From Hominilimicola fabiformis (lineage in GTDB: Bacteria; Bacillota; Clostridia; UBA1381), in the NCBI RefSeq assembly GCF_020687385.1, contig NZ_JAJEQM010000020.1, positions 1-45,591 of the forward strand: 45,591 nucleotides of DNA, given 5' to 3'. Shown in pieces: positions 36,249-45,517 of the stretch; the first letter of the stretch is position 1; each line of letters begins with the position of its first letter. Under the pieces are notes generated by a model. It did no database searches. It worked only from the letters and a program-made list of their open reading frames with translations, and was not told the origin of the DNA. Both the position numbers and the translations under genes were made by a program.

Positions 36249-37481
36249 TTAGATTAAGTCTTTTCTGACGTAAGCTATTTTCAATCCCTTCTGAGCAAGG
36301 TTTGTTTCAAGTGCCTCGTTCATTTCTTCAAGTGGGAATCTGTGTGTAATAAGTTCCTTAATAGGCAATCCGATTGCGATTGCTCTCTTTAAGAAATCAA
36401 ATGTTGTAGCATAATCTCTAAGAGTATATACCCATGAGCCTACAAGCGTAATTTCCTTTGAGCAAAGGTCAAAGTGAGGATTGATTGTAGCGTCACCGCC
36501 GTTGATAAAGAAACCAAGTTCACAAAGTCCGCCGCCGTTTCTGATGAACTTATAGATATTGCTGTGAGCAACAGGCGAACCTGTACACTGGAATGCAAAA
36601 TCCGCAAGATGTCCGCCGAAAGCGTCCTTTACAGCATTTGCAAGGTTATCGATACCCTTGTAGTTCATAAAGTTAACTGTTTCACCGGCACCCATTCTCT
36701 TAGCGAATGCAAGTCTTTGTTCATTACCGTCAACTGCAACGATATTTTCAATACCCATTGTGCGTAGAACTGCTATACAGATAAGACCGATAGGTCCGCA
36801 ACCCTGAACAACAACTCTTGAGTTAAATCTCAAAATGTTAGTTGTCTTTGCTCTTTCAACAGCGTGTACCAAAACCGCACATGGCTCGATAAGAATTCTT
36901 GAATCAAGATCAAGGTCGCTTACGTTAAACACTGTTGAACCGCCTCTGATAAGAATGTAGTCACTGTACCAGCCGTTTAGGTGAACGTTATCATCAGGAA
37001 GAAGTCCGTAAACGTCTGCACCGCCTACATTTTGCTTATTAAGGTCAAACATTGTAATATCAGGATCGTCTTTGAAAATCATACAAGTAACAACCTTATC
37101 ACCGATGTTTAAAGGCTTACCTGCGCTATCTTTCTTAACGTTTTTACCCATCTTTACGATTTCACCCGTACCCTCGTGTCCAAGAACAACAGGGATAAGT
37201 GAGAATGGGTCATTCTTATATTCGTGAGCATCTGTACCGCAAACACCGCAGCCTTCAACTCTTACAAGAATATCGTCATCACCCAACTCAGGGATTGGGT
37301 ATTCCTGAATTTCAAAGTGCTTTAATTCTGTCATCATAGCAACTTTTGCAGTCTTTGGAATGTCACCGTTCGGAGCTGCTTGTGCTTTTGGAGCTGATGC
37401 AGGAGCACCGCTTGTCATTTCTTGCAAAACCTGTTGTACAAGCTTTGCTACATCATTTTCGTTTATATTCAAGGTTTTCAC
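36249..37481 (-). CDS. Zinc alcohol dehydrogenase (MDR) with encapsulation peptide
   Basis: 410 residues. An N-terminal amphipathic helix (MNIN-type, residues 1-22) and an Ala/Pro linker (about 24-42) form an encapsulation peptide. The MDR core has catalytic-zinc ligands C81, H102-E103 and a Rossmann GCGPIGL motif near 240. The structural-zinc four-Cys lobe is missing. NAD(H)-dependent reduction of lactaldehyde to 1,2-propanediol would recycle the NADH made by the aldehyde dehydrogenase (inference). Confidence 0.9.
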   Translation of the reverse strand: MKTLNINENDVAKLVQQVLQEMTSGAPASAPKAQAAPNGDIPKTAKVAMMTELKHFEIQEYPIPELGDDDILVRVEGCGVCGTDAHEYKNDPFSLIPVVLGHEGTGEIVKMGKNVKKDSAGKPLNIGDKVVTCMIFKDDPDITMFDLNKQNVGGADVYGLLPDDNVHLNGWYSDYILIRGGSTVFNVSDLDLDSRILIEPCAVLVHAVERAKTTNILRFNSRVVVQGCGPIGLICIAVLRTMGIENIVAVDGNEQRLAFAKRMGAGETVNFMNYKGIDNLANAVKDAFGGHLADFAFQCTGSPVAHSNIYKFIRNGGGLCELGFFINGGDATINPHFDLCSKEITLVGSWVYTLRDYATTFDFLKRAIAIGLPIKELITHRFPLEEMNEALETNLAQKGLKIAYVRKDLI

Positions 37482-37487
37482 TCCTTT

Positions 37488-38915
37488 TTATATGATATTA
37501 AGTGCGTCTGAAAGTACGCATCTTCTCTGACGTGTAAAACTTCTCGGAGAAGTGATACCCTCACCTGTCGGACCGGCAATAGTAAAGGTTGTCCAACCTT
37601 CAGCGTTAAAGCCGATACCTGCATATGACGGAGCATTCTTAACAAATATTGTTGTACAGATTGCTTTTGCATATTGTGTCATATGGTCAACATTCTTTGA
37701 ATGAAGATGAGCGCTGTGACGATTGCCGTGTTCAGCCTTAACAGCCATTTCAACAGCCTCGTCGAATGTATCTACTCTGACGATAGGAAGTATCGGCATC
37801 ATAAGTTCTGTCTGAACAAATGCCTGTGAAAACTCTGTTTCACAAATGATACATCTAATATCGTCACCGACATTGATACCGATTTGAGCAAGAATCTTCT
37901 TTGCGTCACGTCCAACCCAATCCTTATTGATAACACGTTTTGGCTGTTCGCCCTCTTTTTTAGGCTTTGACCAAACAAGGACAACATCCTCAAGTTGTTT
38001 AACTTGTGCCGCATTGATTAGGTAAGCACCGTTCTTCAACATATTCTGAATAAGCTCGTCCGCAACATTTTTCATTACGAAACATTCTTTTTCAGCGATA
38101 CAAGGAAGATTGTTATCAAATGTACATCCGTCGATAATATCTTTAGCCGCCTTTGGAATGTCGGCAGTATCATCAACAACAACAGGAGGGTTACCTGCGC
38201 CTGCGCCGATAGCTTTCTTTCCGCTTGAAAGCAGCATTTTAACAACGCCCGGACCGCCTGTTGCAACAAGCATTCTTACTGATGGGTCATTAACCATCTT
38301 AGCAGAAGTTTCTCTTGTCGGTTCTTTTACTGTACATACGATATTTTCCGGACCGCCTGCCGCAAGAATAGCTCTGTTGACAAGGTCAACAGCATATGCT
38401 GAAATTCTCTTTGCGTGCGGGTGCGGATTGAATATAACACCGTTACCGCCTGCAAGCATACAGATACTGTTACAAATAACTGTACAGCTTGGGTTTGTTG
38501 ACGGTGTGATTGCACCGATAATTCCGAACGGAGCCATCTCAACAAGTGTAAGACCTCTGTCACCGGATAGTGCACGGGTTTCAAGGTCAGATGTACCAAG
38601 AGTTTTATCGGCAACAAGGTGATGCTTTAAAATCTTGTGATAAACATTACCCATTTTAGTATCCTCAACAGCCAACTTAGCCATTGGTTCAGCCTCTTCA
38701 TGAGTAAGACGTCTGATTTCCTTTATAATATTTTCCCTTTGTTCTTTATTATAATGTCTAAAGGTCGTGTAAGCTTTGTTACAAGCTGCAATGGCCTCTT
38801 CCATTGTATCGAATACACCAAGCTGCTTTCTTGCAGGCTTGTTATCGAATGATGAAATATCCATTCCGGCAATAACGTTTTTAACGATTTCGCTTACTTG
38901 CTTTTCATCTACCAT
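37488..38915 (-). CDS. pduP: CoA-acylating aldehyde dehydrogenase, PduP/EutE type
   Basis: 475 residues. Catalytic Cys272 in DNNLPCIAEKE; NAD-site motifs PFGIIGAITPSTNPSC (129-144) and LVATGGPGVV. The N-terminal segment (about 1-20, MVDEKQVSEIVKNVIAGMD) is a typical encapsulation helix. It oxidises an aldehyde with CoA; in this operon the likely substrate is L-lactaldehyde giving lactoyl-CoA. I start it at the ATG (38915) preceded by GAGGAGG; a TTG at 38936 inside that site is unlikely. It overlaps or abuts the GlcG-like gene stop (38933). Confidence 0.93.
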   Translation of the reverse strand: MVDEKQVSEIVKNVIAGMDISSFDNKPARKQLGVFDTMEEAIAACNKAYTTFRHYNKEQRENIIKEIRRLTHEEAEPMAKLAVEDTKMGNVYHKILKHHLVADKTLGTSDLETRALSGDRGLTLVEMAPFGIIGAITPSTNPSCTVICNSICMLAGGNGVIFNPHPHAKRISAYAVDLVNRAILAAGGPENIVCTVKEPTRETSAKMVNDPSVRMLVATGGPGVVKMLLSSGKKAIGAGAGNPPVVVDDTADIPKAAKDIIDGCTFDNNLPCIAEKECFVMKNVADELIQNMLKNGAYLINAAQVKQLEDVVLVWSKPKKEGEQPKRVINKDWVGRDAKKILAQIGINVGDDIRCIICETEFSQAFVQTELMMPILPIVRVDTFDEAVEMAVKAEHGNRHSAHLHSKNVDHMTQYAKAICTTIFVKNAPSYAGIGFNAEGWTTFTIAGPTGEGITSPRSFTRQRRCVLSDALNII

Positions 38916-38932
38916 TAACTTTTCCAACCTCC

Positions 38933-39520
38933 TCAAGCAAATCGGGCTTTAAAATACGCGTCGGCAACCATTGCAAGAGTTGTATCTTGTTCTTTTGTGC
39001 CGCCTGAAACTCCGATTCCGCCGTATATTTTTTTGTCTGTTCTAAGCGGATAACCTCCGCCCAACAGCAATATTCCGTTTCCGTTTGTAAGTCCGTCAAG
39101 CGAACCGCCTCTTGATTCATCAAGTGCGATATGTGTAGGCATTTTCAGTGCTACGGCTGTATAAGCCTTATCCTGTGACGCCTGAACGCTTGCTATGTAA
39201 CTATCGTCCATTGCGTGAAGAAGTACAAGATTTGCACCCTCGTCACGAATTGCAACAACCACTTTAACTCCCAAAATCGTCGCCGCTTTTTCAACTGCCT
39301 CGGCAAGTTCTTTCGCCATAGCAATAGTCATCTTTTCGGGACTTTCATGTTTGCAATTTCCGCCGCACTTACATTGTTTTTTACACTCTTTTTTCACTTC
39401 CGGTTTAACCTCCGTCGGTTTAGGAGCAGAAACAGGTTTTGCGACTTTTTTTTGTTTAACGGTTTGTCCAGAGTTAAGGCGTACTGCCAACTCATCGACA
39501 AGTTCATCAATAGTTTTCAT
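38933..39520 (-). CDS. GlcG/PduO-C (heme-degrading-type domain) protein with encapsulation helix
   Basis: 195 residues. The C-terminal ~130 residues are PF03928-type (TIAMAKELAEAVEKAATILG, ... GGGYPLRTDKKIYGGIGVSGGTKEQD), the C-terminal domain of PduO. The N-terminal helix MKTIDELVDELAVRLNSG is an encapsulation peptide, followed by a Lys/Cys-rich linker (KKECKKQCKCGGNC, about 60-75) that may bind metal. Function in BMCs is not settled; heme, corrinoid or flavin binding have been suggested. It lies 16 bases after the aldolase gene. The Cys-rich linker is unusual. Confidence 0.88.
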   Translation of the reverse strand: MKTIDELVDELAVRLNSGQTVKQKKVAKPVSAPKPTEVKPEVKKECKKQCKCGGNCKHESPEKMTIAMAKELAEAVEKAATILGVKVVVAIRDEGANLVLLHAMDDSYIASVQASQDKAYTAVALKMPTHIALDESRGGSLDGLTNGNGILLLGGGYPLRTDKKIYGGIGVSGGTKEQDTTLAMVADAYFKARFA

Positions 39521-39536
39521 GATGTTTCTCCGTTAC

Positions 39537-40418
39537 TTATTTATTAAGTTGTTCCATAACTTTCTTTGTTACTTCTGCAACAAGGCTTTCCATATCCTTA
39601 TTTGATGATGAAGGAGTCGGGCAAACCTGTGAAGGAAGCGGTTGGAAACCATGATAAGCGGCTGATGATTCTACGCCGTACTTTTCATTAGCCTCTGTCG
39701 GTGACATTGAGCAAGTATCGTCACCTTCATAACAACCCGGACAAAGCTTTTCCATAGGGTGCTTACCCGGAACGCCGAATTGCTTTCTAAGTTCAACAAG
39801 TTTCTTAACTTCACCGCAAGGGATTTCCTTTTCACCGCCAAGCATTCTTGCATAGAAAAGTAGCTTTGCGTAAAATTCTGTTGATTCCATTCTGAAGAAT
39901 GCTGTGTTTAGGTCACAACCGAATGAAAGTGCACCGTGGTTTGCAAGTAGAATTGCATCATAATCTTGAAGATATGGTTCAAGTGATTCAGGAATTTCCA
40001 TTGTTGACGGTGTACCGTATTGTGCGATTGGCACTGCACCAAGGAAGATGATAGCTTCCGGCATAATTAGCTTGTCAAGCGGAATACCTGCGATAGCAAA
40101 TGAAGTTGCAATCGGAGGATGAGCATGAACAACGGCATTTACGTCCGGTCTTTGCTGATAAACCTTCAAGTGCATTTTGAATTCTGATGAAGGTTTCCAA
40201 GGGCCGTTAGCCTCTTTTATATTACCTTGTCCATCAACTTTACAAATCATTTCAGGAGTCATGAAACCCTTACTTACGCCTGTCGGTGTAACATAGTAAT
40301 TGTTGTCATCAATTTTGACTGAAAAGTTACCGTCATTTGCGGCAACAAAACCGTCATTATAAATTCTCCTTCCGATTTCGCATAATTCTTTCTTAATTTC
40401 AAAGTCAGACTTATACAT
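39537..40418 (-). CDS. fucA: Class II aldolase, L-fuculose/L-rhamnulose-1-phosphate type, with C-terminal BMC peptide
   Basis: 293 residues. The core (1-215) has catalytic E79 in SSEFKMH and zinc ligands H98, H100 (HAHPP) and H161 (LANHGAL), matching E73, H92, H94 and H155 of E. coli FucA. It splits fuculose- or rhamnulose-1-phosphate to DHAP and L-lactaldehyde. About 75 extra C-terminal residues include a CPGC...C cluster (226-236) and end with an amphipathic helix (KDMESLVAEVTKKVMEQL), i.e. an encapsulation peptide. First gene of the operon. GAGGG precedes the ATG. Confidence 0.92.
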   Translation of the reverse strand: MYKSDFEIKKELCEIGRRIYNDGFVAANDGNFSVKIDDNNYYVTPTGVSKGFMTPEMICKVDGQGNIKEANGPWKPSSEFKMHLKVYQQRPDVNAVVHAHPPIATSFAIAGIPLDKLIMPEAIIFLGAVPIAQYGTPSTMEIPESLEPYLQDYDAILLANHGALSFGCDLNTAFFRMESTEFYAKLLFYARMLGGEKEIPCGEVKKLVELRKQFGVPGKHPMEKLCPGCYEGDDTCSMSPTEANEKYGVESSAAYHGFQPLPSQVCPTPSSSNKDMESLVAEVTKKVMEQLNK

Positions 40419-40469
40419 TTGTTTTCCCTCTTTTCTTTGTTTTTTTTGGTTTTATTTTGTTTTGTCTTT

Positions 40470-40498
40470 ATTATACACCATATAAGTCTTGTTGTAAA
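40470..40498 (-). promoter_or_regulatory. Promoter of BMC operon
   Basis: On the minus strand TTTACA, 17-base spacer, perfect TATAAT. The A-rich leader is about 45 bases to the aldolase start. No CRE box was recognised. The remaining 40500-40750 holds no gene; I see only AT-rich sequence with a short GTGC-TGTTTACC-GCAC dyad. Confidence 0.8.
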
Positions 40499-40750
40499 GA
40501 CTTTTTTCTGTGTTTTTGTGCTGTTTACCGCACAGACAAATTGTAAATTAATATCTTTAACTGTACATTATTATTTTATCACAAAACACCTATACTTTGC
40601 AAGTCTTTTGCGTAACATTTTGCACAATAAAACTTATTATTTTTTCCGCTTTATCAATAATATACAATCGTAATAAGTGAATTTTGTGAAATGTAACCAA
40701 AATGTAATATTGTTGTATTATAATTGCAATCTTATATTTTATTTCGCTAT

Positions 40751-40784
40751 AAAAATAACGGACGCATTCGCGTCCGTTATTTTA
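40751..40784 (-). terminator. Terminator of SLH S-layer gene
   Basis: AAAATAACGGACGC / GCGTCCGTTATTTT stem of 14 bp with ATTC loop and T5; works on both strands but is best placed for the S-layer gene. Confidence 0.92.
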
Positions 40785-40800
40785 TTATTATTTTCAGAAA

Positions 40801-43800
40801 TTAGTTTACAAATCTGTAAATAACGATTTCTTGTAGAGCACCCTTATCACAGAATCTTGCTATTGCATAATCACCTGTTTTTGTTTCAGAATCATATGGC
40901 TCAAGATCTGAAATCTCACTACCGTCTGTATCAATAGAAGCCTTACCGGTCTTTATATTGATTTCAATAGTATCCATAAGCTTTGATGAGTCGAATTGAA
41001 GAGTATTCAATGCACTTGCATCAATTTCAACCTTAGCCTCATCATCAAGATCTGATGAAAGCACTGCACCATATACCATCATATTACGAGCAATAAATTG
41101 GTTATATGCACCAAACGGTAGAGCATCGGCTACAGTCTTACCTTCATATACTTGTTTATACACATCATCTGCGTCAAGTACCAAGACAATTCTATCTCCA
41201 CCATCATAAAGAATATAATCGCCCTCTGATAAGTAATCAGTCAATTTAGCACCAGATTGTGCATTCCAAATATCTGTTGTTGAATAGAACTTGCTACCAC
41301 CCTGGTCTGCAATAATGCCGTTATTCTTACCCTTGTTATTCAACTTACCTAAAACAGCATTCTTTGTTGTTGTAAGAGATACTTCTGCACCATTAAAGTA
41401 ACCATTGATTGTGTAAACTGTGTTGTCATCATCATCAACACCAGTTTCAATTTCATTAACGACCATTGTCGGATTGTTAGCAGCCGTATCAATATCCTTT
41501 ACTGCTGCAAGAGCATCCGCACTTGAAGTAAAGTTGATAAGAATTGTAGGAACATTTGTATTTTCAAATTGACCAACAACGAAATCACGACTTGAACCGT
41601 TTTCTCTTACCACATAAGAACCTGAATTTACTGTACCAACCTTATAGTTGTCTGCATTTTTCATATCTGCTGCAGTCTTTGGAACTGACATTTCAACAAT
41701 ACCGTCACCAATCTTATATCCGCCAACAAGACCAGATACAACCGCAGTACTCTTTAAGTTTGTTGGATTAATTCTAAGAGCCTTGTCATCAGAAACTGTT
41801 TTAGCATTAACTGCACAATATAATCTTGTAATATTGCCACTTGAATTAACTTTATACTTTACAAGTCTAATTGCAACATTTGCATCAGATGAAAGTTTCA
41901 TAAATGAATTTGCACTTACAAGAGCTGAAATTGTTGACTTAGCCTCTTCTTTTGAAGAAAGTGTTGTAGCAGCTGTTGCTGTAGGAGCCCAGTAATCAAC
42001 ACTTGAACCAAGCTTATATTCAGCTGACTTACCGTCTTGAGTCATCATTTCAATAATGTAACCGCTACCGTCTTCTGCGTCATAGCCGTTCATAATCCAA
42101 CCATACTTTTCACCTGATTGAAGAACACTTCCGCCTGCTGATTCAATATAAGCTATACGACCGAACATATCTGTATAGAATGTTGATTGTGTACCGCTTA
42201 CAAGATCGCCAACTGCAACGTTTGCAACATCGTACTTTGTACCGTTGATTGTAGCATAGCTCTTGTCAACCTTCTTTGAAATACCTGACGCCGAACCTGT
42301 AAAGCTTTCGCCTGTTACAACAACGTCAACAACTGTATCGTCAAGACTTCTTCTGATTGTTGCTACATCGTTCTTCTTTAGGTTTCTAAGTCTGATCTCG
42401 TTACCTGCTTTTGTAACAGAGATTGTTCTGTCTTCTGAATCGTCAAGTTTGATTGTTAGCGCCTTTGTATCGCCGAAGTTATCGTCATCTGCTACTTTAC
42501 CTACGATTCTTTCGTCTGTTGCACTTGAAACTACCATTGTTTCATATGAATCTACGAATACAACATCAAATACATCGTCCTTGTCACTGTCTACAAGTCT
42601 GATGTTACCTTTTTCAGGAAGAAGTAGGTCATTGATTGATTCACCTAACTCTGCAAGTTGGCTCTTTGATATAATCTTACCGTTATATACGATTGATGCA
42701 CCGGCACAGTTCTTTTTCTTGCTTACGCCGTCAATTTTAAATTTACCTTCATCTGTATCAAAGCCTTCAACTGTTTGAATATCATCAGCATCAGCCTTGA
42801 ATGTTGTTGTCTTTGATGCGTCATATGTTACTGCAAGAACTTTTGGTGTAAGACCGCTGTTTTCCTTGTAGTAATATGTAATCTTTTGAGCAAGGTAATC
42901 TTCAAGACCTGTTAGGTCACAGTCAAATAGCTTAGCTTCATCGTCTTCATCTGAAACGATTTCGATTTGACCGTCTTGAACGTCTGTTGAAGATACGCTT
43001 GTCTTTGATGTAGCTGTAAGAACACCCTTCTTATCGATAACGTCAAACTTAGCCTTTGCCAATGTTCCGTTAGCTTTGTAAGTAGGAGCACCGTTCTCAT
43101 AGCCGTTGATTTCCTTGTATTGACCAAGAAGTGCATTATACACCATCTTGATAACTACGCCACGGTCTGAGGCAACGTCTGCCGCACCCGGTGCGTTCTT
43201 TGTGATTTCAAGGTCTGACATACCTGCAACCTTAATATAACCGTTAGGATATCCGCCGTAATATTCAGCGTCATCTTGATAGTTCATAGCATTTACAAGC
43301 ATTACACATACTTGAGCATATGTAACTTCGCCGTCAGGAACAAATGTTCCGTCACCCATACCGCTGATGATATTAGCCTCTAAAGCTGTTTGAATTTGAT
43401 CAGCAGCCCAGTGTGATGATGTTACATCTGTAAAACCGTTCTGATATGTAGATGTTGATGTTAAATCAAGCATTCTTAGAACGATTGATGCCATTTCCGC
43501 TCTTGTTACCTTTGAATCAGGCTTTACACTACCATCTTCATAACCTGTGATAATACCAAGTGCACTACATAGTGAAAGTGCCTTGTCATAATAACTGTCG
43601 TTATCATAGCTGCTACCAGATGTAGTAGGAGCAACTGTAGCTACAGGAGCCTCTGTTACAGCAGGAGCCTCTGTTGCCTCTGCACCGGCAGGAGCCTCTG
43701 TTGCCTCTGCATCGGCAGGTTTTTCTGTTGCTTCTGCAGAAGTTGTTACAACTGTTTCAGCGTTTGTATCTTCATCTGCAAAGCCGACAACGCCGACTGA

Positions 43801-43860
43801 GCCTACAAGCATTGCTGATGCCAAAAGCGCACAGATTAGTTTTTTCATCTTGTTACCCAT
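40801..43860 (-). CDS. SLH-domain S-layer-type protein
   Basis: 1019 residues from the ATG at 43860 (TGGAGGT seven bases upstream; an earlier in-frame start is less likely). Signal peptide (about 1-29, ending GFA), an Ala/Glu/Thr/Pro repeat linker (EATEAP-type, about 35-75), then three SLH repeats (about 80-260, with ITGYEDGSVKPDSKVTRAEM and ISGMGDGTFVPDGEVTYAQV). The long C-terminal part (about 280-1019) is beta-rich, with many Asp/Thr/Val and no catalytic motif, so structural surface layer rather than enzyme. Own promoter region and strong terminator suggest high expression. Confidence 0.93.
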   Translation of the reverse strand: MGNKMKKLICALLASAMLVGSVGVVGFADEDTNAETVVTTSAEATEKPADAEATEAPAGAEATEAPAVTEAPVATVAPTTSGSSYDNDSYYDKALSLCSALGIITGYEDGSVKPDSKVTRAEMASIVLRMLDLTSTSTYQNGFTDVTSSHWAADQIQTALEANIISGMGDGTFVPDGEVTYAQVCVMLVNAMNYQDDAEYYGGYPNGYIKVAGMSDLEITKNAPGAADVASDRGVVIKMVYNALLGQYKEINGYENGAPTYKANGTLAKAKFDVIDKKGVLTATSKTSVSSTDVQDGQIEIVSDEDDEAKLFDCDLTGLEDYLAQKITYYYKENSGLTPKVLAVTYDASKTTTFKADADDIQTVEGFDTDEGKFKIDGVSKKKNCAGASIVYNGKIISKSQLAELGESINDLLLPEKGNIRLVDSDKDDVFDVVFVDSYETMVVSSATDERIVGKVADDDNFGDTKALTIKLDDSEDRTISVTKAGNEIRLRNLKKNDVATIRRSLDDTVVDVVVTGESFTGSASGISKKVDKSYATINGTKYDVANVAVGDLVSGTQSTFYTDMFGRIAYIESAGGSVLQSGEKYGWIMNGYDAEDGSGYIIEMMTQDGKSAEYKLGSSVDYWAPTATAATTLSSKEEAKSTISALVSANSFMKLSSDANVAIRLVKYKVNSSGNITRLYCAVNAKTVSDDKALRINPTNLKSTAVVSGLVGGYKIGDGIVEMSVPKTAADMKNADNYKVGTVNSGSYVVRENGSSRDFVVGQFENTNVPTILINFTSSADALAAVKDIDTAANNPTMVVNEIETGVDDDDNTVYTINGYFNGAEVSLTTTKNAVLGKLNNKGKNNGIIADQGGSKFYSTTDIWNAQSGAKLTDYLSEGDYILYDGGDRIVLVLDADDVYKQVYEGKTVADALPFGAYNQFIARNMMVYGAVLSSDLDDEAKVEIDASALNTLQFDSSKLMDTIEINIKTGKASIDTDGSEISDLEPYDSETKTGDYAIARFCDKGALQEIVIYRFVN

Positions 43861-43936
43861 TTGAATACCTCCATAAAATTTAAAAATATAATACAAATTG
43901 GATTTTTCCAATTTCTATTAACGAAACTCACAGACA

Positions 43937-43965
43937 ATTATATAGCATTGTCAATACAATTAACA
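43937..43965 (-). promoter_or_regulatory. Possible S-layer gene promoter
   Basis: On the minus strand TGTTAA, 17 bases, TATAAT. A consensus TTGACA (43949-43954) lies inside the spacer rather than at -35, so the region may hold two overlapping promoters or a regulator site. Confidence 0.4.
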
Positions 43966-44023
43966 GTTAAAAATCAGTTATAATTGTCTAATTTAAGGAC
44001 TATTTTCGGTTGTTTTTATAAAT

Positions 44024-45256
44024 TCAACCTACTTCATTTTTTTCTCTTGCCAACCTTGCAAATTCCCTGTACTCCAGCGGAGAAACTCCGGTATATTTTT
44101 TAAATACCTGACTGAAATATTGTGAATTTGAGCCGTAACCGACTTTTTCTGCAACTTCGTAAATTCTGTCCTTTTTACCCTCTATTATGAGATCTTTCGC
44201 CATTTCCATACGTTTTTCCATAACATAATGAGAAAAATTCTTGCCTGTTTCTTTCTTAAACAGCTTTCCGAGATAATCGACATTCGTATATAATATCGTT
44301 CCGGCAAGCCATCGCAGCGAAAGATTTTCATTTTCGATATTCTCATCAATTATGTTAATCGTATCACGAATAAGCGAACTGTATATTTTGTTAGATTCCG
44401 GTGCATTGGCTTTTGCGATTTCAAAACCGTTCTGTTCAATGAAAGATTTAATCTCACTAAGCTTTTTAGCCGCTTGAACAGAAACAATTCCTTTCATATA
44501 CTTTTCGATTTTTTCAACACTGCAACAACGAATTATACAGACGTAAAGCTCCAAACAATACGTTTTTGCAACTGCCGGAGTCGGCATTGCTTTTTCAAGT
44601 GTTTTAAAAAATCCGCTCAAAAGCATTTTCAGCTTTTCCATATCACCGGTTTTTACGGCGTGTTCAATAGCGCCGTATTCAGCTTGTACACTAACAGCAT
44701 TTTCGTTGATTTTAATATCGTTTTCATACAAAATCTCGCAGCTGTCAGAGTAAAACGAATATCCCATACATCTTTTCAGACGTTCGTATGACGCAGGTGC
44801 ATCAGCTATTGACGCAATCTTGCTGTATACCGCCATAACATCATATCCATAGCACGTTTTCATAGTATTATGAATTTTCTCAAGTACCGATGTAATCTCT
44901 TGCTGTTCCAATAATGTTGTTATAAGAAACAAATGATTTTTTATTGTTGTGCTTAATAATAATCTATCTTCACCGATATACTGCTCAGAAGTGTTTTTTA
45001 AGAAGAATATATCTTCATCTTCACTTTGCTGTGACGGTTTAATGATTATCATTCTTGTTTCAAGCATACGGTCTACGCCAAACGTCTTACAATATATATT
45101 GAATATTTCATATGTATCGCCCGTACCAAGAATGTATTCTCTAAGAAATTGTTCTTTGATAATAGGCTTAACTCTGTCCGCCTCGGAAATAACCATTTTT
45201 TCAAAATTGCCTTTGTTTCCGACATCAGAATTATGTATATCATTCAACTTATACAT
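44024..45256 (-). CDS. AraC/YesN-type regulator without receiver domain
   Basis: 410 residues from the ATG at 45256 (GGGAGAGG site). The C-terminal ~100 residues have the two AraC HTH motifs (NLSLRWLAGTILYTNVDYLGKL; VGYGSNSQYFSQVFKKYTG). The N-terminal ~300 residues are helical with no cupin and no response-regulator signature; the layout looks like YesN-type regulators that lost REC. Directly upstream of the S-layer gene on the same strand, 163 bases away, so S-layer or polysaccharide control is a candidate role (inference). The 261 bases upstream hold AT-rich sequence and the terminator below. Confidence 0.85.
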   Translation of the reverse strand: MYKLNDIHNSDVGNKGNFEKMVISEADRVKPIIKEQFLREYILGTGDTYEIFNIYCKTFGVDRMLETRMIIIKPSQQSEDEDIFFLKNTSEQYIGEDRLLLSTTIKNHLFLITTLLEQQEITSVLEKIHNTMKTCYGYDVMAVYSKIASIADAPASYERLKRCMGYSFYSDSCEILYENDIKINENAVSVQAEYGAIEHAVKTGDMEKLKMLLSGFFKTLEKAMPTPAVAKTYCLELYVCIIRCCSVEKIEKYMKGIVSVQAAKKLSEIKSFIEQNGFEIAKANAPESNKIYSSLIRDTINIIDENIENENLSLRWLAGTILYTNVDYLGKLFKKETGKNFSHYVMEKRMEMAKDLIIEGKKDRIYEVAEKVGYGSNSQYFSQVFKKYTGVSPLEYREFARLAREKNEVG

Positions 45257-45435
45257 AGACACCTCTCCCTTATAGGCACTCTCTCGCACTATACATTTTA
45301 TATTATATACTGTTTTTCTTATAATTTCAAGTAAAAAATTTTAACAGAAAGTTCTTTGATTGTTCATAATAGATTATTTTGTATTTTTACCAATTGCAAG
45401 CACTATATCTTGTCTTTGTTTGAAAAAATTTTTAT

Positions 45436-45490
45436 AAAAAAACCGACATCCCAACTGTTAGATTTTGGTCTGACTTTTGGGTGTCGGTTC
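45436..45490 (-). terminator. Terminator of preceding gene, built from inverted IS-like ends
   Basis: AACCGACATCCCAA / TTGGGTGTCGGTT stem with T7 on the minus strand. The arms also read as two facing IS3-like ends (compare 50-71), so the terminator may be an insertion-sequence relic. Confidence 0.75.
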
Positions 45491-45517
45491 AATATATTTC
45501 CGTTTTTTAATAAGTAA

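Noticed and set aside
38110-38622. Long plus-strand open frame of 170 codons opposite the aldehyde dehydrogenase gene
   Set aside because: It is a shadow of the strong minus-strand gene, with no ribosome site and no recognisable protein pattern.
42263-42778. Plus-strand open frame of 171 codons opposite the S-layer gene
   Set aside because: Low-complexity Ser/Thr/Leu-rich shadow frame without start context; product of codon bias on the other strand.
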